A stretch of 41,895 bases of DNA from Eubacterium sp. (GTDB lineage Bacteria; Bacillota; Clostridia; Lachnospirales; Lachnospiraceae). Positions within the stretch are counted from its first letter, which is position 1; every line of letters starts with the position of its first letter. Location: the NCBI GenBank assembly GCA_017437905.1, contig JAFRWY010000026.1, positions 1 to 41,895 of the forward strand. Reading direction: 5' to 3'. The notes under the pieces are model-generated. The model searched no databases. It was not told the origin of the DNA and saw only the letters and a program-made list of their open reading frames with translations. Below are positions 21,953-31,132 of this stretch, in pieces. The translations under genes were made by a program, and so were the position numbers.

Positions 21953-23035
21953 TTAAGCGTTCTCTTCCTCGAACTTCTTCATGAAGTCAACCAGCTTCTC
22001 AACACCTTCGATGGGCATAGCGTTGTAGATGGATGCGCGCATACCGCCTACGGATCTGTGACCCTTCAGGTTTACAAAGCCTGCTGCGGTTGCTTCCTTA
22101 ACGAACTTTGCATCCAGTTCATCATTTCCTGTTACGAACGGAACGTTCATCAGGGAACGATCCTTCTTCTCAACGGTACCCTTGAACATCTTGCTCTGAT
22201 CCAGGAAATCGTACAGGATCTTCGCCTTCTTCTCGTTGTGCTCCTTCATGGCCTTAAGACCGCCCATGTCCTTCACCCACTTGAATACAAGGCCGCAGAT
22301 GTAGATACCATAGCACGGAGGTGTATTGTACAGAGACTCAGCATCAGCCTGTGTCTTATACTTCAGCATGGTCGGAACGAACTCCGGAAGATCGTCACGG
22401 ATCAGGTCCTCACGGATGATCACAACAACCACACCTGCAGGTCCTACGTTCTTCTGTACACCGAAGTAAATGAGGCCGTAATCGGATACGTTTACCGGCT
22501 GGGACAGGATGTCGGAGGACATATCTGCTACCAGGATCTTGCCCTTGGTGTTCGGAAGCTCATGGAATGCGGTTCCGTAAATGGTATTGTTGTGGCAGAT
22601 ATATACATAATCTGCATCATCATCGATCGGAAGATCGGAGCAATCCGGAATGTAGGAGAAGGTCTTGTCCTCGGAAGAAGCAACCGCAACTGCCTTGCCG
22701 TACTTCTTACCTTCCTGATATGCCTTCTTTGCCCACTGGCCTGTGATGATGTAATCAGCCACGCCGTTCTTCATCAGGTTCATGGGAACTGCTGCGAACT
22801 GCTGGGATGCACCACCCTGCAGGAAGAGAACCTTGTAGTTGTCCGGGATGTTCATCAGATCCCGAAGATCCTTCTCTGCTTCCTTGATGATGTTGTCATA
22901 GACCTTGGAACGGTGGCTCATTTCCATAACGCTCATGCCGCTTCCCTTGTAGTCCATCATCTCTTCTGCTGCCTGCTTCAGAACAACCTCCGGAAGTACG
23001 GAAGGTCCTGCGGAAAAATTGTAAACTCGTGCCAT
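21953..23035 (-). CDS. serC: Phosphoserine aminotransferase
   Basis: 360 residues, class V PLP-dependent aminotransferase converting 3-phosphohydroxypyruvate plus glutamate to phosphoserine. Signatures are the start MARVYNFSAGPSVLP, FLQGGASQQFAAVPMNL, ADMSSDILSQPV, YFGVQKNVGPAGV (PLP Lys) and HRSVGGMRASIYNAMP. The ATG at 23035 was chosen because GGAGG lies about 10 nt upstream; an earlier in-frame ATG is part of that ribosome binding site. Upstream of serA, it completes two of the three serine steps. No serB phosphatase is adjacent. Confidence 0.96.
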   Translation of the reverse strand: MARVYNFSAGPSVLPEVVLKQAAEEMMDYKGSGMSVMEMSHRSKVYDNIIKEAEKDLRDLMNIPDNYKVLFLQGGASQQFAAVPMNLMKNGVADYIITGQWAKKAYQEGKKYGKAVAVASSEDKTFSYIPDCSDLPIDDDADYVYICHNNTIYGTAFHELPNTKGKILVADMSSDILSQPVNVSDYGLIYFGVQKNVGPAGVVVVIIREDLIRDDLPEFVPTMLKYKTQADAESLYNTPPCYGIYICGLVFKWVKDMGGLKAMKEHNEKKAKILYDFLDQSKMFKGTVEKKDRSLMNVPFVTGNDELDAKFVKEATAAGFVNLKGHRSVGGMRASIYNAMPIEGVEKLVDFMKKFEEENA

Positions 23036-23073
23036 TTTGTATATATCCTCCATATATATTATTCATTACTTAA

Positions 23074-23177
23074 TAGATTCTTCGCTTTGCTCAGAATGAC
23101 ATGCGATCATCAGGATTCTTCGCTTCGCTCAGAAATGACAAAGCGTGTCATTCCGAGGAGCATTGCAACGAAGAATC
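23074..23177. repeat. Cluster of three ATTCTTCG-family arms between ilvB and serC
   Basis: Two direct arms (23074-23100 and 23114-23139, AGATTCTTCGCTTTGCTCAG and GGATTCTTCGCTTCGCTCAG, each followed by AATGACA-type ends) are followed by one inverted arm (23145-23177) that runs up to the ilvB stop codon. This is the densest copy set in the window. Confidence 0.8.
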
Positions 23178-24860
23178 TTATTTACTGAGCTCGTCCTCGC
23201 TTGCAAAACACGTCTCGATTGCTGCACCCGGTGCTACCATGGGCCATACCTTGTCATCCATGCCGATCTGGCAGTCGATGACCTGCGGACCCTTGCCCTT
23301 CAGAGCTGCAGCCAGAGCCTTGTCGAACTCATCCAGGTTCTTTACGGTGTAGGCGGTTGCGCCAAGACCTTCGGAAACCTTCTGGAAGCTTACCTTGTCA
23401 TTCAGCATGGTATTGGAATACCGCTTGCCGTAGAACAGTGTCTGCCACTGACGAACCATACCCAGAACGTGATTGTTGATGACGATCTCGATCACGCGGA
23501 TTCCCTCACGGGCGGCGGTTGCCAGTTCCTGCAGGTTCATGCGGAAGCATCCGTCGCCTGCAATATTGATGACAGTCTTCGTAGGCTGACCTTCCTTTGC
23601 GCCGATGGCCGCACCCAGGCCGAAGCCCATGGTACCCAGTCCGCCGGAGGTGAGGAACTGTCTCGGCTTCTCGTACTTATAGTACTGAGCCGCCCACATC
23701 TGATGCTGTCCTACATCTGTCGTAATGATGGCCTTGCCCTTGGTTGCCTCATAGATCCTGCTGATGATGGCCGGACCGGTCAGATGCTTCATGTCATATT
23801 CCAGCGGATAATCCTTCACCAGAGTCCGGATCTCCTTCATCCAGGAAGCCTTCTTGGACGGAGTAAGCAGTGCATTGATCCGCTTCAGGACTTCCTTTGC
23901 ATCCCCGATCACGGAAGCATCCACGATAATATTCTTGTTGATCTCGGCTGCATCCACATCGATGTGAAGGATCTTTGCGCCGGTTGCGAACTTTGCTGCA
24001 TTTCCGATCACCCGGTCGGAGAAACGTGCTCCGACAACGATCAGCAGGTCCGCTTTATTCACGCCGAAATTGGAAGCCTTGGTTCCGTGCATACCGATCA
24101 TGCCGGTATAACGGCTGCTGGTTCCGTCAAATGCGCCCTTGCCCATCAGTGTATCGCAGACAGGAGCATCGATCAGATCCACAAATGTCTTCAGTTCTGC
24201 GGAAGCACCTGCGATGGTGGCACCGCCGCCCACCAGAACAAAGGGACGCTTGGAAGCCTTGATCATGGAAACAGCCGTCTCGATATCCTCTGCCTTGATG
24301 GTGTCGGTTACCTTCTTGATGGCAGCAGGCTTCTTCGGGGTGTAATCTGCTTTGGCAGCCGTTACATCCTTTGTGATGTCCACAAGTACCGGGCCGGGAC
24401 GTCCGCTCTTTGCGATACTGAAGGCTCTGCGGATGGTGTCAGCCAGCTGATGTACATCCTTTACGATGAAGCTGTGCTTTGTGATCGGCATAACCACGCC
24501 GGCGATGTCGATCTCCTGGAAGCTGTCCTTTCCGAGCAGGGCAACACCGACATTTGCGGTGATCGCTACCAGCGGAACGGAATCCATGTAAGCAGTTGCG
24601 ATACCGGTGACCAGATTTGTGGCACCCGGACCGCTGGTCGCCATACAGACGCCGACCTTTCCGGTTGCTCTGGCATATCCGTCTGCCGCGTGAGCCGCAC
24701 CCTGCTCATGACTGGTCAGGATATGATGAATCTCAGAAGAATGCTTATAGAGTTCATCATAAATATTCAGGATGGTTCCTCCCGGATATCCGAATACCGT
24801 ATCAACACCCTGCTCCTTCAGACACTCGATCACGATTTCTGAACCTGTAAGTTGTTTCAT
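23178..24860 (-). CDS. ilvB: Acetolactate synthase, large (catalytic) subunit
   Basis: 560 residues, ThDP/FAD-dependent. It condenses pyruvate (with pyruvate or 2-ketobutyrate) in valine/leucine/isoleucine synthesis. Motifs are VFGYPGGTILNIYDEL, HEQGAAHAADGYARATGKVG (ThDP-activating Glu), ATSGPGATNLVTGIA, GMHGTKASNFGV and the ThDP-binding GDGCFRMNLQELATA to VINN. The ATG at 24860 follows AGGAGG. A TTGCCA-17-TATATT promoter lies about 95-120 nt upstream, so it can be expressed apart from ilvD. No small regulatory subunit (ilvN/ilvH) is adjacent, so partner and feedback control must come from elsewhere. Confidence 0.95.
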   Translation of the reverse strand: MKQLTGSEIVIECLKEQGVDTVFGYPGGTILNIYDELYKHSSEIHHILTSHEQGAAHAADGYARATGKVGVCMATSGPGATNLVTGIATAYMDSVPLVAITANVGVALLGKDSFQEIDIAGVVMPITKHSFIVKDVHQLADTIRRAFSIAKSGRPGPVLVDITKDVTAAKADYTPKKPAAIKKVTDTIKAEDIETAVSMIKASKRPFVLVGGGATIAGASAELKTFVDLIDAPVCDTLMGKGAFDGTSSRYTGMIGMHGTKASNFGVNKADLLIVVGARFSDRVIGNAAKFATGAKILHIDVDAAEINKNIIVDASVIGDAKEVLKRINALLTPSKKASWMKEIRTLVKDYPLEYDMKHLTGPAIISRIYEATKGKAIITTDVGQHQMWAAQYYKYEKPRQFLTSGGLGTMGFGLGAAIGAKEGQPTKTVINIAGDGCFRMNLQELATAAREGIRVIEIVINNHVLGMVRQWQTLFYGKRYSNTMLNDKVSFQKVSEGLGATAYTVKNLDEFDKALAAALKGKGPQVIDCQIGMDDKVWPMVAPGAAIETCFASEDELSK

Positions 24861-24919
24861 ATGTGTATCCTCCTGGGAAATACTATTCCGTAAGAAATTG
24901 CTGCATATCCTCAGCCGGA

Positions 24920-24939
24920 GGTCAAAAAACCTTTTGACC
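24920..24939 (-). promoter_or_regulatory. Short dyad in the ilvB leader
   Basis: GGTCAAAA / TTTTGACC arms with a 4-nt centre (24920-24939), just downstream of the ilvB -10 box. It may be a weak hairpin in the leader or an operator; no leader peptide or T-box was seen. Confidence 0.4.
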
Positions 24940-24952
24940 CCAGCATCATCAT

Positions 24953-24981
24953 AATATAGCACTAATATAAATAAGTGGCAA
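24953..24981 (-). promoter_or_regulatory. Promoter of ilvB
   Basis: Minus strand TTGCCA (24981-24976), 17 nt, TATATT (24958-24953), in the AT-rich ilvD-ilvB gap. Confidence 0.6.
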
Positions 24982-25039
24982 GAAGAAGATTAAGCCGCGT
25001 TTTTAACTATTTTTATCAATTATATCCAAAAGAATCCTC

Positions 25040-26710
25040 TCAGTTCTTCGGGATCTCAAGGATCGCGCCTCGGTTTCCGCTGGTTACCATGGATGCATAT
25101 CTTGCAAGATATCCGGTATTTACCTTCGGTTCTCTCGGTGTCCATGCCGCTTTCCTCTTGGCCAGTTCCCCTTCGCTTACCTTCAGGTTGATGGAATAAT
25201 TATTGATATCGATCTCGATCATGTCTCCCTCTTCCACCAGCGCGATCGGTCCGCCCACAGCAGCTTCCGGAGATACATGTCCGATGGATGCGCCGCGGCT
25301 TGCGCCGGAGAAACGTCCGTCGGTGATCAGTGCCACGGTGGAGCCAAGACCCATGCCTGCGATGGCGGATGTGGGGTTCAGCATCTCACGCATACCCGGG
25401 CCGCCCTTCGGTCCTTCGTAACGGATGACAACCACGTCACCTTCCACGATCTTTCCGCCCAGAATGGCTGCGATGGCATCCTCTTCGGAATCGAAGACTC
25501 TTGCAGGTCCTTCATGCTTCAGCATTTCCGGAACAACCGCGGAACGTTTTACTACGGAACCGTCCGGAGCAAGGTTGCCCTTCAGTACCGCCAGACCGCC
25601 GGTCTTAGAGTACGGATTGTCGGCAGGACGGATAACCTCCGGATTCCTGTTCACGGAATTCTTCACTGCCTCGCCGATGGTCTTTCCTGTGACTGTCATG
25701 CAGTCCTCATTGATAAGCCCCAGATCGCACAGTTCCTTGATCACCGCATATACTCCGCCTGCCTCGTTCAGGTCCTCCATGTAGGTGGGGCCTGCCGGTG
25801 CCAGATGGCAGAGGTTCGGTGTCTTCTCACTGATGGGATTTGCAAAGGAAATGTCGAAGTCAAATCCGATCTCATGAGCGATGGCCGGAAGATGCAGCAT
25901 GGAATTGGTGGAACAGCCAAGTGCCATATCCACAGTCAGTGCGTTCAGGATCGCATCCTTTGTGATGATATCACGGGGACGGATATTCTTAGCCAGCATG
26001 TCCATAACCGCATAGCCTGCCTTCTTTGCCAGACGGAGACGCTCGGAATAAACTGCCGGGATGGTTCCGTTTCCGGGAAGTCCCATACCAAGGACCTCGG
26101 TCAGGCAGTTCATGGAGTTTGCCGTGTACATACCGGAGCAGGAGCCGCAGGTGGGGCATACATTTTCCTCAAATGCAGTCACATCATCCTCGGAGATCTT
26201 GCCGGCAGTGTACTCGCCCACAGCCTCGAACATGGAGGACAGACTTCTCTTCCGTCCTTTTACGTGTCCTGCCAGCATCGGTCCGCCGGATACAAATACG
26301 GTGGGAACATTGACACGTGCCGCTGCCATCAGAAGGCCCGGAACGTTCTTGTCACAGTTGGGGATCATGACCAGTGCATCAAACTGATGGGCGATGGCCA
26401 TGGCCTCGGTGGAATCCGCGATCAGGTCACGGGTTACCAGGCTGTACTTCATGCCGATATGTCCCATGGCGATACCGTCGCAGACCGCGATGGCCGGGAA
26501 CATCACCGGCGTTCCGCCTGCCTCCGCAACACCCATCTTAACTGCCTCGGCGATCTTGTCCAGATTCATGTGACCGGGTACGATCTCGTTATAGGAACAG
26601 ACGATACCGACCATCGGCTTTCTGATCTCCTCTGCAGTATAGCCCAGTGCATTCAGCAGGGAACGAGCAGGAGCCTGCTGCAGACCGCATTTCATGTTGT
26701 CACTTTTCAT
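25040..26710 (-). CDS. ilvD: Dihydroxy-acid dehydratase
   Basis: 556 residues, iron-sulfur dehydratase acting on 2,3-dihydroxy acids in branched-chain amino acid synthesis. Visible motifs are the conserved [38 protein letters not shown] (Fe-S Cys), [20 protein letters not shown] and the C-terminal [22 protein letters not shown]. Full length for the family. The ATG at 26710 follows AAGGGAG. It lies between leuB and ilvB; the 157-nt gap to leuB holds a repeat palindrome. Confidence 0.97.
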   Translation of the reverse strand: MKSDNMKCGLQQAPARSLLNALGYTAEEIRKPMVGIVCSYNEIVPGHMNLDKIAEAVKMGVAEAGGTPVMFPAIAVCDGIAMGHIGMKYSLVTRDLIADSTEAMAIAHQFDALVMIPNCDKNVPGLLMAAARVNVPTVFVSGGPMLAGHVKGRKRSLSSMFEAVGEYTAGKISEDDVTAFEENVCPTCGSCSGMYTANSMNCLTEVLGMGLPGNGTIPAVYSERLRLAKKAGYAVMDMLAKNIRPRDIITKDAILNALTVDMALGCSTNSMLHLPAIAHEIGFDFDISFANPISEKTPNLCHLAPAGPTYMEDLNEAGGVYAVIKELCDLGLINEDCMTVTGKTIGEAVKNSVNRNPEVIRPADNPYSKTGGLAVLKGNLAPDGSVVKRSAVVPEMLKHEGPARVFDSEEDAIAAILGGKIVEGDVVVIRYEGPKGGPGMREMLNPTSAIAGMGLGSTVALITDGRFSGASRGASIGHVSPEAAVGGPIALVEEGDMIEIDINNYSINLKVSEGELAKRKAAWTPREPKVNTGYLARYASMVTSGNRGAILEIPKN

Positions 26711-26772
26711 AATGTACTCCCTTCTATCTCAGATTGTTTTATCTCAATTCATTTGTCGTTCTATGGGATCCT

Positions 26773-26859
26773 TGTCATTCTGAGCGACCATCGGGAGCGA
26801 AGAATCTCCTGACTCTGTGTCCGGATCCTTCGTCGCGCAAGGCGCTCCTCAGGATGACA
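26773..26859. repeat. ATTCTTCG-family palindrome in the leuB-ilvD gap
   Basis: Inverted pair: GTCATTCTGAGCGACC then GAGCGAAGAATCTCC on one side, and GGATCCTTCGTCGCG then CTCCTCAGGATGAC on the other. The whole unit could fold as a long hairpin in the leu-ilv transcript. Confidence 0.78.
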
Positions 26860-26867
26860 TATGATAT

Positions 26868-27950
26868 CTATACTCTTTCAGCAATCAGGGTTCCCATCTC
26901 ATCGGTCTTCACCTGGGGTTCACCCGGCTTTGCGATGTCGATGGTACGATACCCTTCCTCAAGCACCTTCTTCACCGCATTCTCGATGGCATCCGCTTCC
27001 TTGTCCAGATCGAAGCTGTAACGGAGCATCATGGCTGCGGACAGGATGGTGGCGATGGGGTTTGCGAGATTCTTTCCCGCAATATCCGGTGCGGATCCGC
27101 CGGAGGGTTCATAGAGACCGAACTTCGTCTCGTTCAGGGAAGCCGAAGCCAGCATTCCGATGGAACCTGTGATCATGGATGCCTCATCCGAAAGGATGTC
27201 GCCGAACATGTTCTCCGTCAGCATCACATCGAACTGGGCAGGATCCTTTACCAATTGCATGGCCGCATTGTCCACCAGCATGGTCTCATAAGTAACTTCC
27301 GGATAATCCTTCGCCACTTCTTCGGTGATCTTTCTCCAGAGACGGGAAGAATCCAGCACATTTGCCTTATCCACCAGAGTCACCTTCTTCCGGCGCTTCA
27401 TGGCGATGTCAAAACCCTTGATGGCGATCCGGCGGATCTCATCCTCCGAATAAACCAGAGTATCCACAGCAACCGTCTTTCCCTCAATTTCCTTTGTATA
27501 TCTCTCGCCGAAGTAAAGACCGCCGGTCAGTTCCCGCATGATCATCATGTCGAAGCCCTTCTCGGCTACGCTCTCCTTCAGGGGGCAGGCTTCCTTCAGT
27601 TCCGGATAGAGATATGCGGGACGAAGATTTGCGAACAGTCCCAGTTCCTTCCGGATCTTTAACAGACCCGCTTCCGGCCGCTTGTTCGGGGGAAGCTTAT
27701 ACCACGGAGAAGTCTGTGTATTTCCGCCGATGGATCCCTGCAGGATCGCATCCTTGGTCTTTGCCACTGCTACTGCCTCATCTGTCAGGGGTTCACCCGT
27801 TGCATCGATGGAGCAGCCGCCCATTAAAATGTCTTCGTACTGAAATGTGTGTCCGTACTTCTCTCCGATGGCATTCAGAACCTTTACTGCCTCATTTACA
27901 ACCTCCGGGCCGATTCCGTCGCCCTTGATCAGGCCGATGTTCATGTTCAT
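26868..27950 (-). CDS. leuB: 3-isopropylmalate dehydrogenase
   Basis: 360 residues. NAD-dependent oxidative decarboxylation of 3-isopropylmalate in leucine synthesis. Motifs are [82 protein letters not shown] and [20 protein letters not shown]. The ATG at 27950 follows AGGAGG. It is third in the leuC-leuD-leuB-ilvD order. Confidence 0.96.
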   Translation of the reverse strand: MNMNIGLIKGDGIGPEVVNEAVKVLNAIGEKYGHTFQYEDILMGGCSIDATGEPLTDEAVAVAKTKDAILQGSIGGNTQTSPWYKLPPNKRPEAGLLKIRKELGLFANLRPAYLYPELKEACPLKESVAEKGFDMMIMRELTGGLYFGERYTKEIEGKTVAVDTLVYSEDEIRRIAIKGFDIAMKRRKKVTLVDKANVLDSSRLWRKITEEVAKDYPEVTYETMLVDNAAMQLVKDPAQFDVMLTENMFGDILSDEASMITGSIGMLASASLNETKFGLYEPSGGSAPDIAGKNLANPIATILSAAMMLRYSFDLDKEADAIENAVKKVLEEGYRTIDIAKPGEPQVKTDEMGTLIAERV

Positions 27951-27973
27951 TTTCGTATTCCTCCTGTATTCTC

Positions 27974-28102
27974 TGTCATTCCGGGCCGCAGGCGAAGAAT
28001 CCCGTCACTCAGTCACAGGATTTTTCATTTTGCGTTACCGCCTGGCCGTGTTCAGCGCATATTCGCGTGCCGCCAGCACGCTGCACCTGCTCAGGATGAC
28101 AG
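27974..28102. repeat. ATTCTTCG-family repeat in the leuD-leuB gap (interrupted)
   Basis: One arm is TGTCATTCCGGGCC followed by GCGAAGAATCCC (27974-28003); the opposite arm is CTGCTCAGGATGACA near 28086-28102. The two are separated by about 80 bp, including TGCGTTACCGCCTGG and CGTGCCGCCAGCACG, so this copy is longer and more decayed than the others. Confidence 0.65.
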
Positions 28103-28130
28103 GCTGATGTTACTTCAGATAACTATCTCT

Positions 28131-28622
28131 TTACTCTTCCTTGGCGTTGATGGAATTGATCAGTCCGCCGCAGGTGATGATGTTCTGCATGAACGGCGGG
28201 AAAGCCTGGCCCTGATAGGTTTTGCCTGTGGTTTCATCCGTGATCTCTCCGTTGTCAAAATTGATGGAGACCACATCGCCGGCGCTGATCTCAGCAGCCG
28301 CTGCCGGACACTCGATGATCGGAAGTCCGATGTTGATGGAATTCCGGTAGAAGATCCTGGCAAATGTATCCGCGATCACGCAGCTGATGCCGGATGCCTT
28401 GATGGCGATGGGTGCATGCTCACGGGAGGAGCCGCAACCGAAGTTCTTGCCGGCTACCATGATATCGCCTTCCTTCACGCGGTTTACGAAATCCTTGTCG
28501 ATATCCTCCATGCAGTTTTTGGCCAGTTCCTTCGGATCGGCTGTGTTGAGGTATCTTGCGGGGATGATCACGTCCGTATCGACGTTGTCACCGTATTTAT
28601 GTACTGTTCCTTTTGCGTTCAT
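28131..28622 (-). CDS. leuD: 3-isopropylmalate dehydratase, small subunit
   Basis: 163 residues, swivel-domain subunit of isopropylmalate isomerase. Motifs are [38 protein letters not shown] and [15 protein letters not shown]. The short form pairs with LeuC proteins of about 420 residues. The ATG at 28622 follows AAAGGAG, and upstream in-frame sequence belongs to the leuC region. It lies 13 nt after the leuC stop, so the two subunits are co-translated. Confidence 0.96.
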   Translation of the reverse strand: MNAKGTVHKYGDNVDTDVIIPARYLNTADPKELAKNCMEDIDKDFVNRVKEGDIMVAGKNFGCGSSREHAPIAIKASGISCVIADTFARIFYRNSINIGLPIIECPAAAAEISAGDVVSINFDNGEITDETTGKTYQGQAFPPFMQNIITCGGLINSINAKEE

Positions 28623-28635
28623 ATAGTTCTCCTTT

Positions 28636-29898
28636 CTACAGCTCCTCCGGGGATGCGATCTTACCCATGATCGCGGACGCTGCCGCAACTGCCGGGCTTG
28701 CAAGATAGATCTCGGAATCGATGGCGCCCATACGGCCGACGAAGTTCCGGTTGGTGGTGGATACCGCACGCTCACCGTGAGCGAGGATTCCCATGTGTCC
28801 GCCAAGGCAGGGACCGCAGGTCGGTGTGGATACGATGGCACCTGCTTCGACAAAAATCTCCGCAAGGCCTTCACGTATCATCTGAAGATAGATCTCCTGG
28901 GTTCCCGGAATGATGATCACACGGAGTCCGTCGGCACATTTCCGGCCGTTCATGATGTCCGCTGCGATCCGCATGTCGGTGATCCGTCCGTTGGTACAGG
29001 AACCGATCACAACCTGGTCTATGGGAAGGTCCCCAATCTCATCGATGGTCTTGGTGTTCTCCGGAAGATGCGGGAAGGAAACCGTCGGACGAAGGGTGGA
29101 AAGATCGATCTCGATCACCTCATCGTACTCCGCATCCGCATCCGCCTCATATACGGTGTATTCCTTATTCGGAGCATGCTCCTTCATATATTCGATGGTC
29201 TGCTCATCCACCGGGAAGATACCGTTCTTTGCCCCGGCCTCGATGGCCATATTTGCGATGGTGAAGCGGTCATCCATGTTAAGCTCTGCAATTCCTTCGC
29301 CCACGAACTCCATGGACTTGTAACGTGCTCCGTCCACACCGATCTTACCGATGATGTGAAGGATCAGATCCTTACCGCTGATCCACTCCGGCTTCTTGCC
29401 GGTGATCACGAATTTTATGGCTGCAGGCACTTTGAACCATGCCTTGCCGGTCACCATGCCGGCTGCCATGTCCGTACTTCCGACACCGGTGGAAAAGGCT
29501 CCGAGGGCACCGTAGGTACACGTATGAGAGTCTGCACCGATGCAGGTATTTCCCGCAACGATCAAACCTTTCTCAGGAAGCAGGGCATGCTCGATTCCCA
29601 TCTGTCCCACATCAAAATAATTCACGATGTTGTTCTCTCTCGAGAAGTCCCGCACCTGCTTTACATGCTCTGCGCTCTTAATGTCCTTGTTCGGTGTGAA
29701 ATGATCCATCACCAGTGCGATCTTCGTGTTATCAAACACGGTCTTCTTCTTGAATTTTGAGAGTTCGTTGATGGCCACCGGTGTGGTGACATCATTTCCG
29801 AGTACCAGATCCAGATTCGCCTCGATCAGATCTCCGGCCTTTACGGACGGAAGCCCTGCGTGCGCTGCAAGGATCTTCTGTGTCATCGTCATACCCAT
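28636..29898 (-). CDS. leuC: 3-isopropylmalate dehydratase, large subunit
   Basis: 420 residues, aconitase-superfamily subunit carrying the 4Fe-4S cluster. Motifs are [38 protein letters not shown] (first cluster Cys), [31 protein letters not shown] and [12 protein letters not shown]. The ATG at 29898 ([10 protein letters not shown]) follows AAGGAGG. An in-frame ATG 69 nt further upstream also has GGAGG before it but encodes residues unlike the family. First gene of the leu-ilv run; the promoter at 30000-30028 lies divergent to the LysR gene. Confidence 0.96.
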   Translation of the reverse strand: MGMTMTQKILAAHAGLPSVKAGDLIEANLDLVLGNDVTTPVAINELSKFKKKTVFDNTKIALVMDHFTPNKDIKSAEHVKQVRDFSRENNIVNYFDVGQMGIEHALLPEKGLIVAGNTCIGADSHTCTYGALGAFSTGVGSTDMAAGMVTGKAWFKVPAAIKFVITGKKPEWISGKDLILHIIGKIGVDGARYKSMEFVGEGIAELNMDDRFTIANMAIEAGAKNGIFPVDEQTIEYMKEHAPNKEYTVYEADADAEYDEVIEIDLSTLRPTVSFPHLPENTKTIDEIGDLPIDQVVIGSCTNGRITDMRIAADIMNGRKCADGLRVIIIPGTQEIYLQMIREGLAEIFVEAGAIVSTPTCGPCLGGHMGILAHGERAVSTTNRNFVGRMGAIDSEIYLASPAVAAASAIMGKIASPEEL

Positions 29899-29996
29899 AC
29901 TCTTGTCCTCCTTATACTTTTTCCCGGTGGACGTTGGGGATGTCCTCCATGAAATGTGAAATGCCATCCCGATCTTACTATCCTCCGAGTTTACGC

Positions 29997-30024
29997 TTGA
30001 TTCTACCATAGAAACGTATATAAT
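29997..30024 (+). promoter_or_regulatory. Promoter of the LysR-type regulator
   Basis: TTGATT (29997-30002), 16 nt, TATAAT (30019-30024). It overlaps the oppositely directed leuC promoter almost completely, a common arrangement that links regulator autocontrol with target activation. Confidence 0.6.
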
Positions 30025-30028
30025 GAAA
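30000..30028 (-). promoter_or_regulatory. Promoter of leuC operon
   Basis: Minus strand TTTCAT (30028-30023), 17 nt, TAGAAT (30005-30000). The poor -35 fits a promoter needing an activator. Predicted start near 29993. Confidence 0.55.
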
Positions 30029-30048
30029 ATATATATTATTGATATTTC

Positions 30049-30067
30049 ATATAACTTTTGGTTATAT
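30049..30067. promoter_or_regulatory. LysR-type recognition site between leuC and the regulator
   Basis: Inverted repeat ATATAAC (30049-30055) - 5 nt - GTTATAT (30061-30067), which fits the T-N11-A layout of LysR-type sites. Its centre, 30058, is about 65 bp upstream of the inferred leuC start. It also lies downstream of the regulator's own start, so binding could repress the regulator. Confidence 0.6.
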
Positions 30068-30085
30068 ATGAAGCAGGAGGACTCC

Positions 30086-31132
30086 ATGATCGATAATCTT
30101 AACTACTACCGCGTATTTCTGGCCGTTGCGGACACCGGCAGCATCAGCCATGCCGCAGAGAAACTCTACATCTCCCAGCCGGCTGTCAGTAAATCCATCC
30201 GTAACCTGGAGGAAGCGCTGTCTGTCCGGCTGATCGAACGTTCTTCCCGGGGGATACGCCTTACGGAGCAGGGCAAGCTTCTGTACGAACATCTGCAGGA
30301 GGCCTTCCAGAATATTCACGCTGCCGAGGAAGAGCTGCGCCAGGCAAATGATCTGGGGATCGGCGAGATCCGCATCGGCGCCTCCACCTCCCTCTGCCGG
30401 AACATCCTCCTCTCCTACCTGTCGGACTTTATCACGAAGTATCCCCACATCAAAGTATCCATTACCTGTCACTCCACACTGACCACCGTACGTCAGCTGG
30501 AGGAAGGCCGGATCGACCTGGGACTGATCTGTGAAACCACCCTTCCGGAACGTCTGACCTATCAGGCGCTGCAGGAGATCCATGACACCTTTGTCGTAAA
30601 TCCCGCCTACCTGGAGCATTTCTATGTGCGTGAACAGGCTGCAGAGCATACACCCGACAATCCCTGGCTTCTTGCAGGAAATGTGACCAGCCTGCTCCGG
30701 ACCGAATCCGACCGGCATACAAAAAAAAGAGGCTCCGGGTCTGACAGACCCGAAACCTCCGGACATACGGACACCGACCTTTTCCTTCCTCCGGACATGC
30801 CCGTTGCGGAGATCCTGGAACGCTGCAACCTGATGCTCCTGGAACGGGGAAATGTCACAAGAAATCACCTTGAGCATTTCTTCTTTCAGCAAAACATCCA
30901 GCCCGGTCAGGTGCTGGATGTAAATAATATGGATCTTCTGATCGATTTTGCGAAGATCGGCATGGGCGTATCTTCCGTGGTAAAGGAGTTTGCGCAGGAC
31001 GCGTTGTCGGACGGATCTCTTGTGGAACTTCCCATGCCCGTATCCGTTCCGCCCCGGACCGTCGGCTTCTGCTACAGCCAGCAGCGCCACAGCAATCCGT
31101 CATTAAAGAAGTTTCTGGAACTCCGGCGCTGA
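30086..31132 (+). CDS. LysR-type transcriptional regulator of the leu-ilv operon (inferred)
   Basis: 348 residues. An N-terminal winged helix-turn-helix (1-65: [50 protein letters not shown]) and an effector-binding domain ([20 protein letters not shown] to [20 protein letters not shown]). LysR proteins usually have about 290-300 residues. The excess here is largely an insertion-like segment around residues 200-240 ([20 protein letters not shown]...). The DNA of that segment forms a terminator-like hairpin on the other strand. The ATG at 30086 follows AGGAGG. Divergent from leuC, it is probably the leucine/branched-chain operon regulator. Its 3' end overlaps the convergent small membrane gene by 30 nt. 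Confidence 0.9.
   Translation: MIDNLNYYRVFLAVADTGSISHAAEKLYISQPAVSKSIRNLEEALSVRLIERSSRGIRLTEQGKLLYEHLQEAFQNIHAAEEELRQANDLGIGEIRIGASTSLCRNILLSYLSDFITKYPHIKVSITCHSTLTTVRQLEEGRIDLGLICETTLPERLTYQALQEIHDTFVVNPAYLEHFYVREQAAEHTPDNPWLLAGNVTSLLRTESDRHTKKRGSGSDRPETSGHTDTDLFLPPDMPVAEILERCNLMLLERGNVTRNHLEHFFFQQNIQPGQVLDVNNMDLLIDFAKIGMGVSSVVKEFAQDALSDGSLVELPMPVSVPPRTVGFCYSQQRHSNPSLKKFLELRR
30721..30759 (-). terminator. Intrinsic-terminator-like hairpin antisense inside the LysR gene
   Basis: On the minus strand, GAGG...CGGGTCTG-T-CAGACCCG...CCTC is followed by eight T (30728-30721). The stem and T tract have the full form of a strong rho-independent terminator, although the sequence is in frame and coding on the plus strand. 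It could stop antisense transcription coming from 31.1 kb and beyond toward leuC. Confidence 0.6.

Noticed and set aside
29899-29993. Leader peptide or N-terminal extension upstream of leuC ([10 protein letters not shown]...)
   Set aside because: It is in frame with leuC but has no leucine-codon run and no attenuator, and the AAGGAGG before the ATG at 29898 marks the family-typical start.
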